A DNA stretch of 14,840 bases from Bacteroidales bacterium (GTDB taxonomy: Bacteria; Bacteroidota; Bacteroidia; Bacteroidales; VadinHA17), in assembly GCA_003162595.1 (NCBI GenBank), contig PMNJ01000100.1, positions 3,937 through 18,776 of the forward strand. Reading direction: 5' to 3'. Made by a program: the position numbers and the translations under genes. Each line of letters starts with the position of its first letter. Position 1 is the stretch's first letter. Shown one piece after another: positions 1 to 7,141 of this stretch. The notes beneath the pieces were generated by a model. It was not told the origin of the DNA. It made no database searches and saw only the letters and a program-made list of their open reading frames with translations.

Positions 1-1
1 G

Positions 2-304
2 CCTAATCCGGTTTCTCTCAGTCTTTTAACAGGCAAAAGTTATGATCTTCCTGCCTGCATAAATCAGCTGGTAACTGATCTTGATAAAAGATATAAGCAG
101 TTAATTGCAGGAAATTCGGTACAAATAAAGAAAGAGTATGTCTCAAAACTCTACCGTTTGAAAGAGTGGTGCAAATTCAAAGATATAAAAGGAATTTTTA
201 CTGGTAGAATTTTGACTGTCGGGGAGTATGGCCGGTTAAAGATTGAGAATCGGAACGGGGAAATAAGAGAGTTTTCCTTTAAGGAGATAGAATTTATTCT
301 TTAG
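2..304 (+). CDS. birA: Biotin--[acetyl-CoA-carboxylase] ligase, C-terminal part (partial at left edge)
   Basis: An open frame runs from the left edge to a TAG at 302-304 and encodes about 100 residues. The start NPVSLSLLTGKSYDL and the end with FTGRILTVGEYGRLKIENR and FKEIEFIL match the C-terminal end of Bacteroidota BirA: the last helix of the catalytic ligase domain and the small SH3-like C-terminal domain. The enzyme joins biotin, via biotinyl-AMP, to a lysine of the carrier subunit of biotin-dependent carboxylases in the cytoplasm. The catalytic GRGRxG region lies outside the window, so the identity rests on the C-terminal pattern alone. The gene meets the minus-strand SRPBCC gene tail to tail, and the two coding ends share 11 bases (294-304). 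Confidence 0.85.
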   Translation, partial: PNPVSLSLLTGKSYDLPACINQLVTDLDKRYKQLIAGNSVQIKKEYVSKLYRLKEWCKFKDIKGIFTGRILTVGEYGRLKIENRNGEIREFSFKEIEFIL

Positions 305-725
305 TGCCTTTCCAGCCTCTGAAGTTTTCCATTTCATTAATAAGCATTTCCAGGAACTGACCTATTGGCTTAGTTGCCATCATCTTCATCATTGGGTTAA
401 GGTCTGCACTCAGTTTAACCTTAACATCCGCTGTCTTATTAAGGTTATCTGAGATATCCAGTGTGAGAGAAAAATCATTTTTCTTCAGGGCATCTCCCAT
501 AAAAACAACTTTATTGCATTTTTCTTTTTCAGCAAGCCTTACAGAAACTGTTCCAAGCATTGATACGCTGAAGCTACATGATTCCTTATCAGCTTTCCAG
601 TTATTGATATTCCCTTTTGGTATAAATTGTTCGAAATTTCTGATATTAGTCACAAAATCAAAAATCTCTTCAGCACTGCAGGTTAATTTCCCTGTCCTGC
701 TTTCAAAATATGATAGATCTGTCAT
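294..725 (-). CDS. SRPBCC (START/Bet v1-like) family protein
   Basis: This 143-residue soluble protein has the layout of the SRPBCC helix-grip fold. An N-terminal strand (about 4-16) is followed by two short helices around EEIFDFVTNIRNFEQFIP, a central set of strands rich in charged residues, and a long C-terminal helix (about 112-135). The segment LNPMMKMMATKPIGQFLEMLI resembles the end of the small SRPBCC proteins found next to pyrE in many Bacteroidota. The fold makes a hydrophobic pocket, but the ligand of this subfamily is not known to me and no catalytic residue can be named. It lies 9 bases downstream of pyrE on the same strand and is very likely cotranscribed with it. There is no signal peptide, so a cytoplasmic location is expected. 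Confidence 0.75.
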   Translation of the reverse strand: MTDLSYFESRTGKLTCSAEEIFDFVTNIRNFEQFIPKGNINNWKADKESCSFSVSMLGTVSVRLAEKEKCNKVVFMGDALKKNDFSLTLDISDNLNKTADVKVKLSADLNPMMKMMATKPIGQFLEMLINEMENFRGWKGTKE

Positions 726-734
726 AATAAATTT

Positions 735-1370
735 CTATTTCACCTCCCAGTTTGCCGGATCCAGTCTCCATTTTTTCAATGTTTCAACTTCTTCCTGTCC
801 TATATAGCCTGTTTTTAAAGCTGTCTCAACCAGCGTGGAATAATTACTTAAGGTATTCAGGCTACAATTCGCTCCAGCAAATGCATCTGCAGCTTTTTTA
901 AACTCATATGTAAATATTGCGACCATACCCAGAACCTCGCATCCTGATTCCCTTAGTGCAGTTACTGCATTCAGGCTGCTGCCACCGGTAGATATCAGGT
1001 CCTCGATGACTACTGCCTTCTGTCCTTCCGTAAAAAAACCTTCAATCTGGTTTCCAAGTCCATGCTCCTTTGCTCCAGATCTGACATAAATAAATGGTAA
1101 TTCAAGTTTGTCTGCTACTAGCACCCCGTGAGCAATTGCGCCTGTTGCCACACCGGCAATCATTTCAGCCTGTGGATAGAGGTCTTTTATCATGGCAGCA
1201 AAAGAATCGCGGATATAAGACCGTACTTCCGGAAAGGAAAGAGTTTTACGATTATCACAATAGATAGGTGATTTCCATCCCGAAGCCCATGTAAAAGGAT
1301 TTGACGGTTGCAATTTTATTGCTTTAATTTGTAAGAGATATTCAGCTGTTTTTTTTTCAAAATCCCCCAT
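735..1370 (-). CDS. pyrE: Orotate phosphoribosyltransferase
   Basis: PyrE transfers ribose phosphate from PRPP to orotate to give OMP, the fifth step of de novo pyrimidine synthesis. With the start chosen here the protein has 211 residues. The PRPP-binding motif VVIEDLISTGGSS lies at about 120-132, with the acidic pair E123-D124. The mobile catalytic loop carries RSGAKEHGLG at about 97-106. The N-terminal signature FTWASGWKSPIYCDNRKTLS is typical of the family. The frame stays open to an ATG at 1391, but the extra seven residues (MNFIHTP) do not look like PyrE and would overlap the divergent Nudix gene, so I prefer the ATG at 1368-1370. The two divergent starts are then only 6 bases apart, so each promoter must lie inside the other gene. 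The SRPBCC gene follows after 9 bases. Confidence 0.95.
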   Translation of the reverse strand: MGDFEKKTAEYLLQIKAIKLQPSNPFTWASGWKSPIYCDNRKTLSFPEVRSYIRDSFAAMIKDLYPQAEMIAGVATGAIAHGVLVADKLELPFIYVRSGAKEHGLGNQIEGFFTEGQKAVVIEDLISTGGSSLNAVTALRESGCEVLGMVAIFTYEFKKAADAFAGANCSLNTLSNYSTLVETALKTGYIGQEEVETLKKWRLDPANWEVK

Positions 1371-1376
1371 CGGAGT

Positions 1377-1985
1377 ATGTATAAAGTTCATTTCGAGAAC
1401 AGATTCATAATGTTAAGCCCTGAACCTGACAGATTACAAAAATACGGCTTATTCCATAAATTCAATGATACAAAAGAACTTTATAAGATAATTGCTGATT
1501 TTCAATCAGATAAGAGAATAATTGCCATCAATGTATATGGGCCCGACATCAAACATATCTGGAAGATCTTCAGAATCTACTTTACGGAAGTTGGCGCTGC
1601 AGGCGGATTGGTAAAGCATACCTCCGGCCGATATCTTTTTATCGAAAAGAAAGGTAAGCTCGATCTTCCAAAAGGACACATTGAAAAAGGAGAAGAACCC
1701 GAAACCTGTGCTTTAAGGGAAGTGTCTGAAGAATGTGGGATCACAGGCCATGTAATTGTGAAGCCAATATGTCCGAGTTATCATACATATAGCTGGGAAG
1801 GTATCTCATACCTCAAAAAAACAAGCTGGTTTCTGATGAAATATAATGGGGAAATGATAATTGAACCTCAGAAATCCGAGGGCATAACAAAAGTTGAATG
1901 GCTATTCCCCGATGAGTTGAATTCTATTAAAAGCAGTGCCTGGTTATCACTTATGGACCTCATCAACTGTTCTATTCTCAAGTGA
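1377..1985 (+). CDS. Nudix hydrolase
   Basis: A 202-residue protein with a complete Nudix box, GX5EX7REUXEEXGU. G100 is followed by E106, R114, E115, E118, E119, G121 and I122 in the right spacing, so the metal-binding glutamates are intact. Nudix enzymes cleave a nucleoside diphosphate linked to another group; the substrate cannot be read from the box. The roughly 70 residues before the Nudix fold are a separate N-terminal part, seen in Bacteroidota relatives that begin MYKV. The ATG at 1377 follows GGAG closely. The gene is divergent to pyrE and ends 7 bases from the end of coaD (convergent). Location is cytoplasmic; a sanitising or nucleotide-sugar pyrophosphatase role is only a guess. Confidence 0.85.
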   Translation: MYKVHFENRFIMLSPEPDRLQKYGLFHKFNDTKELYKIIADFQSDKRIIAINVYGPDIKHIWKIFRIYFTEVGAAGGLVKHTSGRYLFIEKKGKLDLPKGHIEKGEEPETCALREVSEECGITGHVIVKPICPSYHTYSWEGISYLKKTSWFLMKYNGEMIIEPQKSEGITKVEWLFPDELNSIKSSAWLSLMDLINCSILK

Positions 1986-1992
1986 TTACACT

Positions 1993-2475
1993 TTAATCTT
2001 TGATCCCTTTATAATCTTTGAGATTTATTGCTGATGGAACAAACTTGGAGGCGTCACCTCTGCTCCTGATTATATCCCTGACGATAGTGGAATTAATAAA
2101 AGAATGTTCAGGAACAGTAAGAAGGAAAACTGTTTCGATTTCAGGAGCCATCGATCTGTTTACCTGGCCAATTGCTCTTTCAAATTCAAAATCAGCGGAT
2201 GTCCTTAGCCCACGAAGAAGATAACCTGCTCCGTTCTTTTTACAAAAATCAACAGTGAGTCCCTCATAATAATCTACCCTTACTCTTGGTTCATCCTCAA
2301 AGACTTTGTTTATCATCTCCATCCTTGTTTCGAGAGAATAGAAGTTTTTTTTCAAAGCATTCGAACCAACAGCAACTATAATCTCATCAAAAAGGCTCAT
2401 CGCCCTTCTTATGATTGCTTCATGCCCGATTGTGAAAGGATCGAATGATCCGGGAAAAACAGCTATTTTCTTCAT
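1993..2475 (-). CDS. coaD: Phosphopantetheine adenylyltransferase
   Basis: CoaD transfers AMP from ATP to 4'-phosphopantetheine to form dephospho-CoA, the penultimate step of CoA synthesis. The 160-residue length is normal for the bacterial type. The nucleotidyltransferase motif is GSFDPFTIGH at residues 9-18, with the T/HxGH element at 15-18. RGLR is at 88-91, and the second ATP-binding element STIVRD is at 129-134. The start codon overlaps the stop of the upstream lon gene (ATGA, 2472-2475), so translation is probably coupled to lon. No zinc sites or extra domains are present. Confidence 0.96.
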   Translation of the reverse strand: MKKIAVFPGSFDPFTIGHEAIIRRAMSLFDEIIVAVGSNALKKNFYSLETRMEMINKVFEDEPRVRVDYYEGLTVDFCKKNGAGYLLRGLRTSADFEFERAIGQVNRSMAPEIETVFLLTVPEHSFINSTIVRDIIRSRGDASKFVPSAINLKDYKGIKD

Positions 2476-4934
2476 TCGAAAGTTATTTTTTTAGGATTTT
2501 TTACCTTTTGCTGTAGCAGGGCAAGTTCAAGTACCCCCATTATTGTTTCAACATAATGGAATTTCAATCCCTTTATATATATTTCCTTAATGTTTTCCAC
2601 ATCTTTCCTGTTCTCTTCCGAAACGATTATCTCCTTTATACTTGCACGTTTTGCCGCAAGAATTTTTTCCTTTATCCCTCCTACCGGAAGCACTTTCCCT
2701 CTCAATGTTATTTCACCGGTCATTGCCAGGTACTTTTTTACTTTTCTCTGTGTGAATGCAGAAGCAATAGAGGTAGCCATGGTGATCCCTGCAGATGGCC
2801 CGTCTTTAGGAATTGCTCCTTCAGGTACGTGTATATGAATATTCCATTTTTCAGAAAAATTATCAGGAAGTTCAAGCAGTTCTGCGTTTGATTTCAGGTA
2901 TTCCAGAGCAATAATTGCAGATTCCTTCATAACCTCACCCAGATTACCTGTAAGAGTCAGCTTACCAGTACCTTTACTCAGACTTGTTTCCACGAATAAA
3001 ATCTCTCCGCCTGCTGCAGTCCATGCAAGTCCAGTAACAACACCTGCCTGCTCATTTCCTGAATAAAGATCACGTGTATACCTTGGAGGGCCGAGAATTT
3101 TACCCAGTGTTGTCTGGGTAAGTTCAGTGTCATATTTTGTATCAGATGCTATGTTCTTGGCTGTGACCCTGATTATTTTTGCCAGCCGTTTATCCAGTTC
3201 GCGAACACCTGATTCTCTGGTATATTTTTCAATAAGCGTCTCCATCACTTTATTGTCGATGGTGATCTGATCTGATTTTACGCCGTGATTTTCAAGCTGT
3301 TTAGGGAAGAGATGCCTTTGTGCAATCTCAATTTTCTCCTCAACAAGATAACCGGTTAGTTCAATAAGTTCCATTCTGTCAATCAGAGCCGGACTTATTG
3401 TAGCCAGATTATTAGCTGTAGCTATGAATAAGACTTTTGACAGATCATATTCCATTTCAAGGAAGTTGTCAAAGAAAGTGCTGTTCTGTTCCGGATCAAG
3501 TACTTCCAGCAAGGCAGAAGAGGGGTCTCCCCTGAAATCCTGTCCTACTTTATCAATTTCATCAAGGATAAAAACGGGATTTGACGAACCTGCTCGTTTA
3601 ATATTCTGGATTATTCTGCCTGGCATTGCTCCGATATAAGTCTTTCTATGGCCTCTTATCTCTGCTTCATCGTGCAATCCACCAAGTGACATTCTGACAT
3701 ACTTTCTATCAAGTGCTTTTGCAACAGACCTGCCAAGAGAAGTCTTTCCTACTCCCGGAGGACCATAAAGGCAAAGAATAGGTGATTTAAGATCGCCTTT
3801 AAGTTTAAGAACTGCCAGGTGTTCGAGGATTCTTTCTTTGACCTCATCGAGTCCAAAATGATCTGAATCAAGAACATGCCGGGCATTATTAAGATCGAGA
3901 TTATCCTTGGTATAAAAATCCCATGGCAGGTCAAGAAGGGTCTGTATATAATTTACCTGAACTGAATACTCAGCAGCTGCAGGATTAAGCCGATGCAGTT
4001 TATCGAGTTCTTTATCGAATACCTTTTTAACTTCAGCATTCCATTTTTTAGTCTCAGCTTTTTTCCCGTACTCCTCAATCTCTTTCTCAGCAGGGTTCCC
4101 GCCAAGTTCATTCTGGATGGTCTTCATCTGCTGATGAAGCAGAAATTCCCTTTGCTGCTGATCAATGTCACTCTTTACCTTTGATTGTAATTCATTCTTA
4201 AGTTCCAGAACTTGTATCTCCTGAACGAGGAATTCCAGAAGCATAAATCCTCTGTCGCGCAAACTGCTAATTTCCAGTAGCTTTTGCTTATCCTGTACCT
4301 TTATATCGGTATTGGAACAGATGAAATTTATAAGGTATGTATTATTCTCAATGTTTTTAATAGCAAAAGAAGCTTCAGGGCTTATATTGGAGTTTATTTT
4401 AATAATCTTGAGTGATAAATCTTTAAGGGAACCAACAATAGCATCAAAATCCTTGTTCAGGACTTCCGGTTTCATTTCAGGTATTGTCTTCACCTTTGCG
4501 ACAAAATAGGGATCGTCGGAAACAAGCTCCTGCAAAACCATTCTTTTCCGTCCCTGGATAATTGCGGTAGTTGATCCATCGGGCATCTCAAGAAGCTTAA
4601 CAATCTGACCAATAGTGCCAATAGTGTGAAGATCCTGAAATTCGGGATTTTCAATATCAGGATCTTTTTGTGCTACAGTCCCTACTATCTTGTTGTTTCG
4701 ATAGGCATCTTTAATTAACTGTATCGATTTTGGACGACCAATGGAAATAGGAAGAACCACACCGGGGAAAAGCACCGTATTCCTCAGTGATAGAATAGGA
4801 ATTGCCTCCGGAACCTCAACATCCTCAAGTTCACCATCGTCTCCGTCGGCAATTATAGGTATTATATCTCCGTCTCCATCAAGAATATCCGGAAGTAATA
4901 TCTCATTAACAGGTTTCCTGAATTTTTTTTCCAT
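2472..4934 (-). CDS. lon: ATP-dependent protease La (Lon)
   Basis: Lon is a cytoplasmic hexameric AAA+ serine protease that degrades misfolded and some regulatory proteins. The 820 residues show the full bacterial LonA order. An acidic extension (about 1-42) precedes the LON substrate-binding domain, which starts at PILSLRNTVLFPG (46-58) and runs to about 245. A coiled linker with LLHQQMKTIQNELG follows (265-278). The AAA+ module has Walker A GPPGVGKT at 391-398 and Walker B VFILDEID at 454-461. The S16 protease domain has the catalytic serine in KDGPSAG (S714). The lysine in GGIKEKILA is K757, whose 43-residue spacing from S714 equals that of E. coli S679/K722. No key residue is missing. A 385-base spacer lies upstream; coaD overlaps its stop. 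Confidence 0.98.
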   Translation of the reverse strand: MEKKFRKPVNEILLPDILDGDGDIIPIIADGDDGELEDVEVPEAIPILSLRNTVLFPGVVLPISIGRPKSIQLIKDAYRNNKIVGTVAQKDPDIENPEFQDLHTIGTIGQIVKLLEMPDGSTTAIIQGRKRMVLQELVSDDPYFVAKVKTIPEMKPEVLNKDFDAIVGSLKDLSLKIIKINSNISPEASFAIKNIENNTYLINFICSNTDIKVQDKQKLLEISSLRDRGFMLLEFLVQEIQVLELKNELQSKVKSDIDQQQREFLLHQQMKTIQNELGGNPAEKEIEEYGKKAETKKWNAEVKKVFDKELDKLHRLNPAAAEYSVQVNYIQTLLDLPWDFYTKDNLDLNNARHVLDSDHFGLDEVKERILEHLAVLKLKGDLKSPILCLYGPPGVGKTSLGRSVAKALDRKYVRMSLGGLHDEAEIRGHRKTYIGAMPGRIIQNIKRAGSSNPVFILDEIDKVGQDFRGDPSSALLEVLDPEQNSTFFDNFLEMEYDLSKVLFIATANNLATISPALIDRMELIELTGYLVEEKIEIAQRHLFPKQLENHGVKSDQITIDNKVMETLIEKYTRESGVRELDKRLAKIIRVTAKNIASDTKYDTELTQTTLGKILGPPRYTRDLYSGNEQAGVVTGLAWTAAGGEILFVETSLSKGTGKLTLTGNLGEVMKESAIIALEYLKSNAELLELPDNFSEKWNIHIHVPEGAIPKDGPSAGITMATSIASAFTQRKVKKYLAMTGEITLRGKVLPVGGIKEKILAAKRASIKEIIVSEENRKDVENIKEIYIKGLKFHYVETIMGVLELALLQQKVKNPKKITFE

Positions 4935-5005
4935 CTATATGTTACTTCTTACTTTTTTCAGTTTTAAATTGTCGTCAACCAAGCCTCATTCCCTCTTGTC
5001 GGTCC

Positions 5006-5043
5006 ACCTCTCCCTAAATCCATCTCCCTTGGGAGAGGGATTT
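5006..5043. repeat. CT-rich inverted repeat, probable interspersed element
   Basis: AAATCCATCTCCC (5016-5028) faces GGGAGAGGGATTT (5031-5043) with 12 of 13 bases pairing and only two bases between. A second copy of CCTCTCCC (5007-5014) can pair with the same right arm. The look, CCTCTCCC followed by GGGAGAGG, is that of small dispersed palindromes common between genes in Bacteroidota, but copy number cannot be judged from one window. Confidence 0.5.
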
Positions 5044-5128
5044 AAAACCTTTTCATCAAATTATTGTTCACTTCTGTTCCCGCTTTGTTGTATTTCGTCA
5101 TTGAGTTTATCCTGAAAGGCGGGCTTCC

Positions 5129-5147
5129 TTAACTTTTTACTTTTGTC
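5129..5147. repeat. 19-bp intergenic repeat, copy 1
   Basis: TTAACTTTTTACTTTTGTC is identical to 7113-7131. Here it is followed by further TTTTGTC- and TCTTTT-like units up to about 5175, giving a degenerate tandem pattern. Both copies lie between minus-strand genes, in the same orientation. Low complexity lowers its weight. Confidence 0.5.
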
Positions 5148-5261
5148 TTTTGTCTTCTGTCTTTTATCTTTTGCTCTTCCAAGAAGTGCCAAAATTACAT
5201 AATATTTTTACAAATGATGTAGAACTGAGCATTGCAATGATTATGCCACAGATTATATAAA

Positions 5262-5302
5262 AACAAAAAAAATAGGGATACGCCCTGACATGTCCCTATT
5301 TT
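5262..5302 (-). terminator. Rho-independent terminator of rpmE
   Basis: Read on the minus strand, AAAATAGGGA (complement of 5293-5302) pairs perfectly over 10 bp with TCCCTATTTT (complement of 5269-5278) across a 14-base loop. The right arm runs directly into a T-rich tract. It lies 17 bases after the rpmE stop codon. Confidence 0.85.
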
Positions 5303-5319
5303 ATACTTAAAACTTAAAG

Positions 5320-5583
5320 TTATTTCTTTTTCCCCATATGATCCTTATACCGGGTGTTAAATTTATCTACTCTACCAGCAGTATCAACAAGCTTCATTTT
5401 ACCGGTATAGAATGGATGAGACGTATTTGAAATTTCAAGCTTGATAAGAGGATATTCATTCCCATCTTCCCATTTAACGTTCTCCTTTGATGGAGCAGTT
5501 GATTTACTTAAAAAAGAAGTTCCGTTTGACATATCCTGAAAAACTACGAACCTGTAGTTGCTTGGATGTATACCATTTTTCAT
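5320..5583 (-). CDS. rpmE2: 50S ribosomal protein L31 type B
   Basis: This small protein of the large ribosomal subunit contributes to a bridge between the subunits. The 87 residues start MKNGIHPSNYRFVVFQD and contain ISNTSHPFYTGK and the end segment RVDKFNTRYKDHMGKKK, all characteristic of the longer, type B form. The CxxC zinc ligands of type A L31 are absent; the protein has no cysteine at all, so it is the zinc-independent form. In genomes that hold both types, type B is usually made under zinc shortage; whether a type A copy exists here is unknown. The gene stands alone, with its own promoter (5638-5668) and terminator (5262-5302). Confidence 0.96.
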   Translation of the reverse strand: MKNGIHPSNYRFVVFQDMSNGTSFLSKSTAPSKENVKWEDGNEYPLIKLEISNTSHPFYTGKMKLVDTAGRVDKFNTRYKDHMGKKK

Positions 5584-5600
5584 TGCTCAATATTTTTTAT

Positions 5601-5632
5601 CCTGATTAATCCTAATTAATTCCCCGATTAGG
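5601..5632 (-). promoter_or_regulatory. rpmE leader with hairpin and 10-bp tandem repeat
   Basis: On the minus strand CCTAAT (complement of 5627-5632) can pair with ATTAGG (complement of 5611-5616) across ten bases, placing a small hairpin at the expected 5' end of the mRNA. The same stretch holds two tandem 10-mers, ATTAATTAGG and ATTAATCAGG (complements of 5611-5620 and 5601-5610). A role in autoregulation by L31 or in mRNA stability is possible but is inference. Confidence 0.3.
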
Positions 5633-5637
5633 GCTTG

Positions 5638-5668
5638 CAAAATTAATTAACATTCTTTAAAATGCAAT
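5638..5668 (-). promoter_or_regulatory. Putative Bacteroidota-type promoter of rpmE
   Basis: On the minus strand TAATTTTG (complement of 5638-5645) matches the -7 consensus TAnnTTTG exactly. ATTG (complement of 5665-5668) stands as the -33 element with a 19-base spacer, the usual spacing. The predicted start is near 5632, which gives a leader of about 50 bases. Confidence 0.6.
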
Positions 5669-5714
5669 AAGAAATGAGAAATTATTGTTTATGTCATGAA
5701 TTCACCTATTTATA

Positions 5715-6908
5715 TTATTGTCTATCAGACCTTTCATCTTTGAACCTGACAAATTGAAGGTTAGAATTTATAAGGTAACGAAATGTAATATGAGTTTTGG
5801 CTTTTGTTGCACCAAGGGCCTCATAAATGGCAAGCATCCTTGGATTATAATCTCCTACCCATGAGAGCTCCAGCTCCTTAAACCATGGTTTCTTCATAAA
5901 TACTTTATAAAGCTGCAAAAAGATTGCAGATTCAACTCCGCTGTTCTGATACGTGGGATGCACACCACCCACAACAGCCCTCATTCTGGTCATTTTATGA
6001 GTAGCTTTAAAATATATGAAGCGAATCATGTTCCACATATTCATTTTACCGTTAAAATATTTAAGTATCTGGTTCAGATCGGGAAAAAGCACAAAAAAAG
6101 CGATTGGTTTATAATTGAAATAAGCAAACCAAATAAGCTTTTCATCGATTATTAACTTTGCCTTTTCAAGGGATTCTTCCAGAATTACAGGATCAAGAGG
6201 TGTAAAATCTTCTTTAAAAACCGACCATGTTGAATTGTAAATTTCCACAATGTCTTTTACATACTTCTCTTTGTTCCTGAATTCAAAATGCCGAAAAGAA
6301 TAACCGGGTCTTCTTGAAAGCCACTCGGCAATCTTCATAATCCGCTCAGGGAAACGAACTATTTTATTATCATGGGTCCTTACATCCCTGTGGTAAGAAT
6401 ATTGTTCAAAATAATTTTTAAAGCCAAACTCTTCAAAATAAGCTCTGTAATATTTTTTATTGTATGGCATTCCAAATCCCTGTTGTACGAATCCATCGAC
6501 CAGCAAACCCCAGTTATTATCGTTTTCCCCAAAATTAATAGGACCATCCATAGCCTCCATACCTTTTGAAGCATGCCACTCAAGTGCTGTTTTAAACAAA
6601 ATGAATGCAGCTTCTTTGTTTTCAATAACTTCAAAAAAACCAATACCTCCTGTCGGCTGCCTGTTGGCAGATGATCTCACCTTGTCTATAAAAGCTGCTA
6701 TTCTCCCGATAGTATGACTGTCATCATCCTTGAGAATCCACCTGATTGCTTCTCCATGTTTAAAATTATGATTCTTTGACGGATCAAAGACAGATTCAAT
6801 ACCGGAATCAAGCTGACAAACCCAGAAAGGGTCTGCTTTATATAATTCTTTTGGAAAATCGATAAATTCCTTTTTATCCTGATTTGTTTTGACCTCAATT
6901 ATCTTCAT
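5715..6908 (-). CDS. GNAT-like acyltransferase family protein of unknown function
   Basis: This 397-residue soluble protein belongs to a conserved Bacteroidota family usually labelled GNAT N-acetyltransferase or hypothetical; no substrate is known to me. A first part (1-150) contains IGRIAAFID (67-75), GGIGFFEVIENKEAA (87-101) and EAMDGPINFGENDNNWGLL (118-136). The second half looks like another GNAT fold. FAYFNYKPIAFFVLFPDLN (261-279) resembles the central strands, VVGGVHPTYQNSGVES (312-327) sits where acetyl-CoA-binding residues are expected, and ELSWVGDYNPRMLAIYEALGA (347-367) is the C-terminal strand and helix with the NxxM/IY pattern. The layout suggests two tandem GNAT-like domains. The protein has no signal peptide. 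It stands alone between rpmE and the flippase-like gene, with over 120 bases on each side. Confidence 0.7.
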   Translation of the reverse strand: MKIIEVKTNQDKKEFIDFPKELYKADPFWVCQLDSGIESVFDPSKNHNFKHGEAIRWILKDDDSHTIGRIAAFIDKVRSSANRQPTGGIGFFEVIENKEAAFILFKTALEWHASKGMEAMDGPINFGENDNNWGLLVDGFVQQGFGMPYNKKYYRAYFEEFGFKNYFEQYSYHRDVRTHDNKIVRFPERIMKIAEWLSRRPGYSFRHFEFRNKEKYVKDIVEIYNSTWSVFKEDFTPLDPVILEESLEKAKLIIDEKLIWFAYFNYKPIAFFVLFPDLNQILKYFNGKMNMWNMIRFIYFKATHKMTRMRAVVGGVHPTYQNSGVESAIFLQLYKVFMKKPWFKELELSWVGDYNPRMLAIYEALGATKAKTHITFRYLINSNLQFVRFKDERSDRQ

Positions 6909-6972
6909 AAGATTATTTTTATGAGAATCAACTCTCTCCCGATGAACTTAATCAGTTGAACAATATCAGAAG

Positions 6973-6980
6973 CAAATATA
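6973..6980 (-). promoter_or_regulatory. Possible -7 promoter element for the GNAT-like gene
   Basis: TATATTTG on the minus strand fits the Bacteroidota -7 consensus TAnnTTTG. It lies 64 bases upstream of the start codon. The nearest TTG upstream (complement of 6996-6998) is 15 bases away rather than 19-21, so only half of the promoter is supported. Confidence 0.3.
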
Positions 6981-7112
6981 AACAGATTTTTATAACAAGA
7001 TATTCCTGTCCCCCAACTCCTCAGGCTTTTCGGGACAAGCTTTAAATGAGGCCTAATTCTCACTCTATAAGAGTAATTAGTCTACCTTTATTATGATAAC
7101 GATAATCCCTTT

Positions 7113-7131
7113 TTAACTTTTTACTTTTGTC
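7113..7131. repeat. 19-bp intergenic repeat, copy 2
   Basis: Identical to 5129-5147 (TTAACTTTTTACTTTTGTC). This copy begins a CTTTT-rich stretch that runs to the stop codon of the flippase-like gene at 7142. It may act as a weak 3' signal or be a remnant of a degenerate dispersed repeat. Confidence 0.5.
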
Positions 7132-7141
7132 CTTTACCTTT

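Larger units (their letters stand above)
4935..5319. other. Gene-free spacer between lon and rpmE
   Basis: No convincing gene lies in these 385 bases. Reading from lon outward there is an AT-rich leader, a CT-rich block with a strong inverted repeat (5006-5043), a low-complexity block rich in CTTTT (on the minus strand AAAAG) at about 5129-5175, and the rpmE terminator (5262-5302). A TAATTTTG on the minus strand (complement of 5190-5197) fits the Bacteroidota -7 pattern. However, it has no TTTG at the right distance, only one 13 bases away, so it is at best a weak candidate promoter for lon. No heat-shock-type operator such as CIRCE was seen. Confidence 0.6.

Noticed and set aside
463..807. 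A 114-residue plus-strand frame
   Set aside because: It overlaps the SRPBCC gene and the end of pyrE on the other strand, both of which have clear family features; low-complexity, Ser/Phe-rich translation typical of a shadow frame.
1371..1391. Upstream ATG extending pyrE by seven residues
   Set aside because: The extra residues do not fit PyrE N-termini and would overlap the start of the divergent Nudix gene.
5190..5214. TAATTTTG with TTTG upstream on the minus strand as a lon promoter
   Set aside because: The spacer is only 13 bases rather than 19-21, and the element is about 255 bases from the start codon; kept only as a remark in the spacer entry.
7008..7080. Several short overlapping inverted repeats (GTCCC/GGGAC, CCTCA/TGAGG, ACTCT/AGAGT with CTAATT/AATTAG) between the GNAT-like and flippase-like genes
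   Set aside because: Stems are 4-6 bp or bulged and none is followed by a T tract in a useful orientation; could be decayed repeat DNA but cannot be called a terminator.
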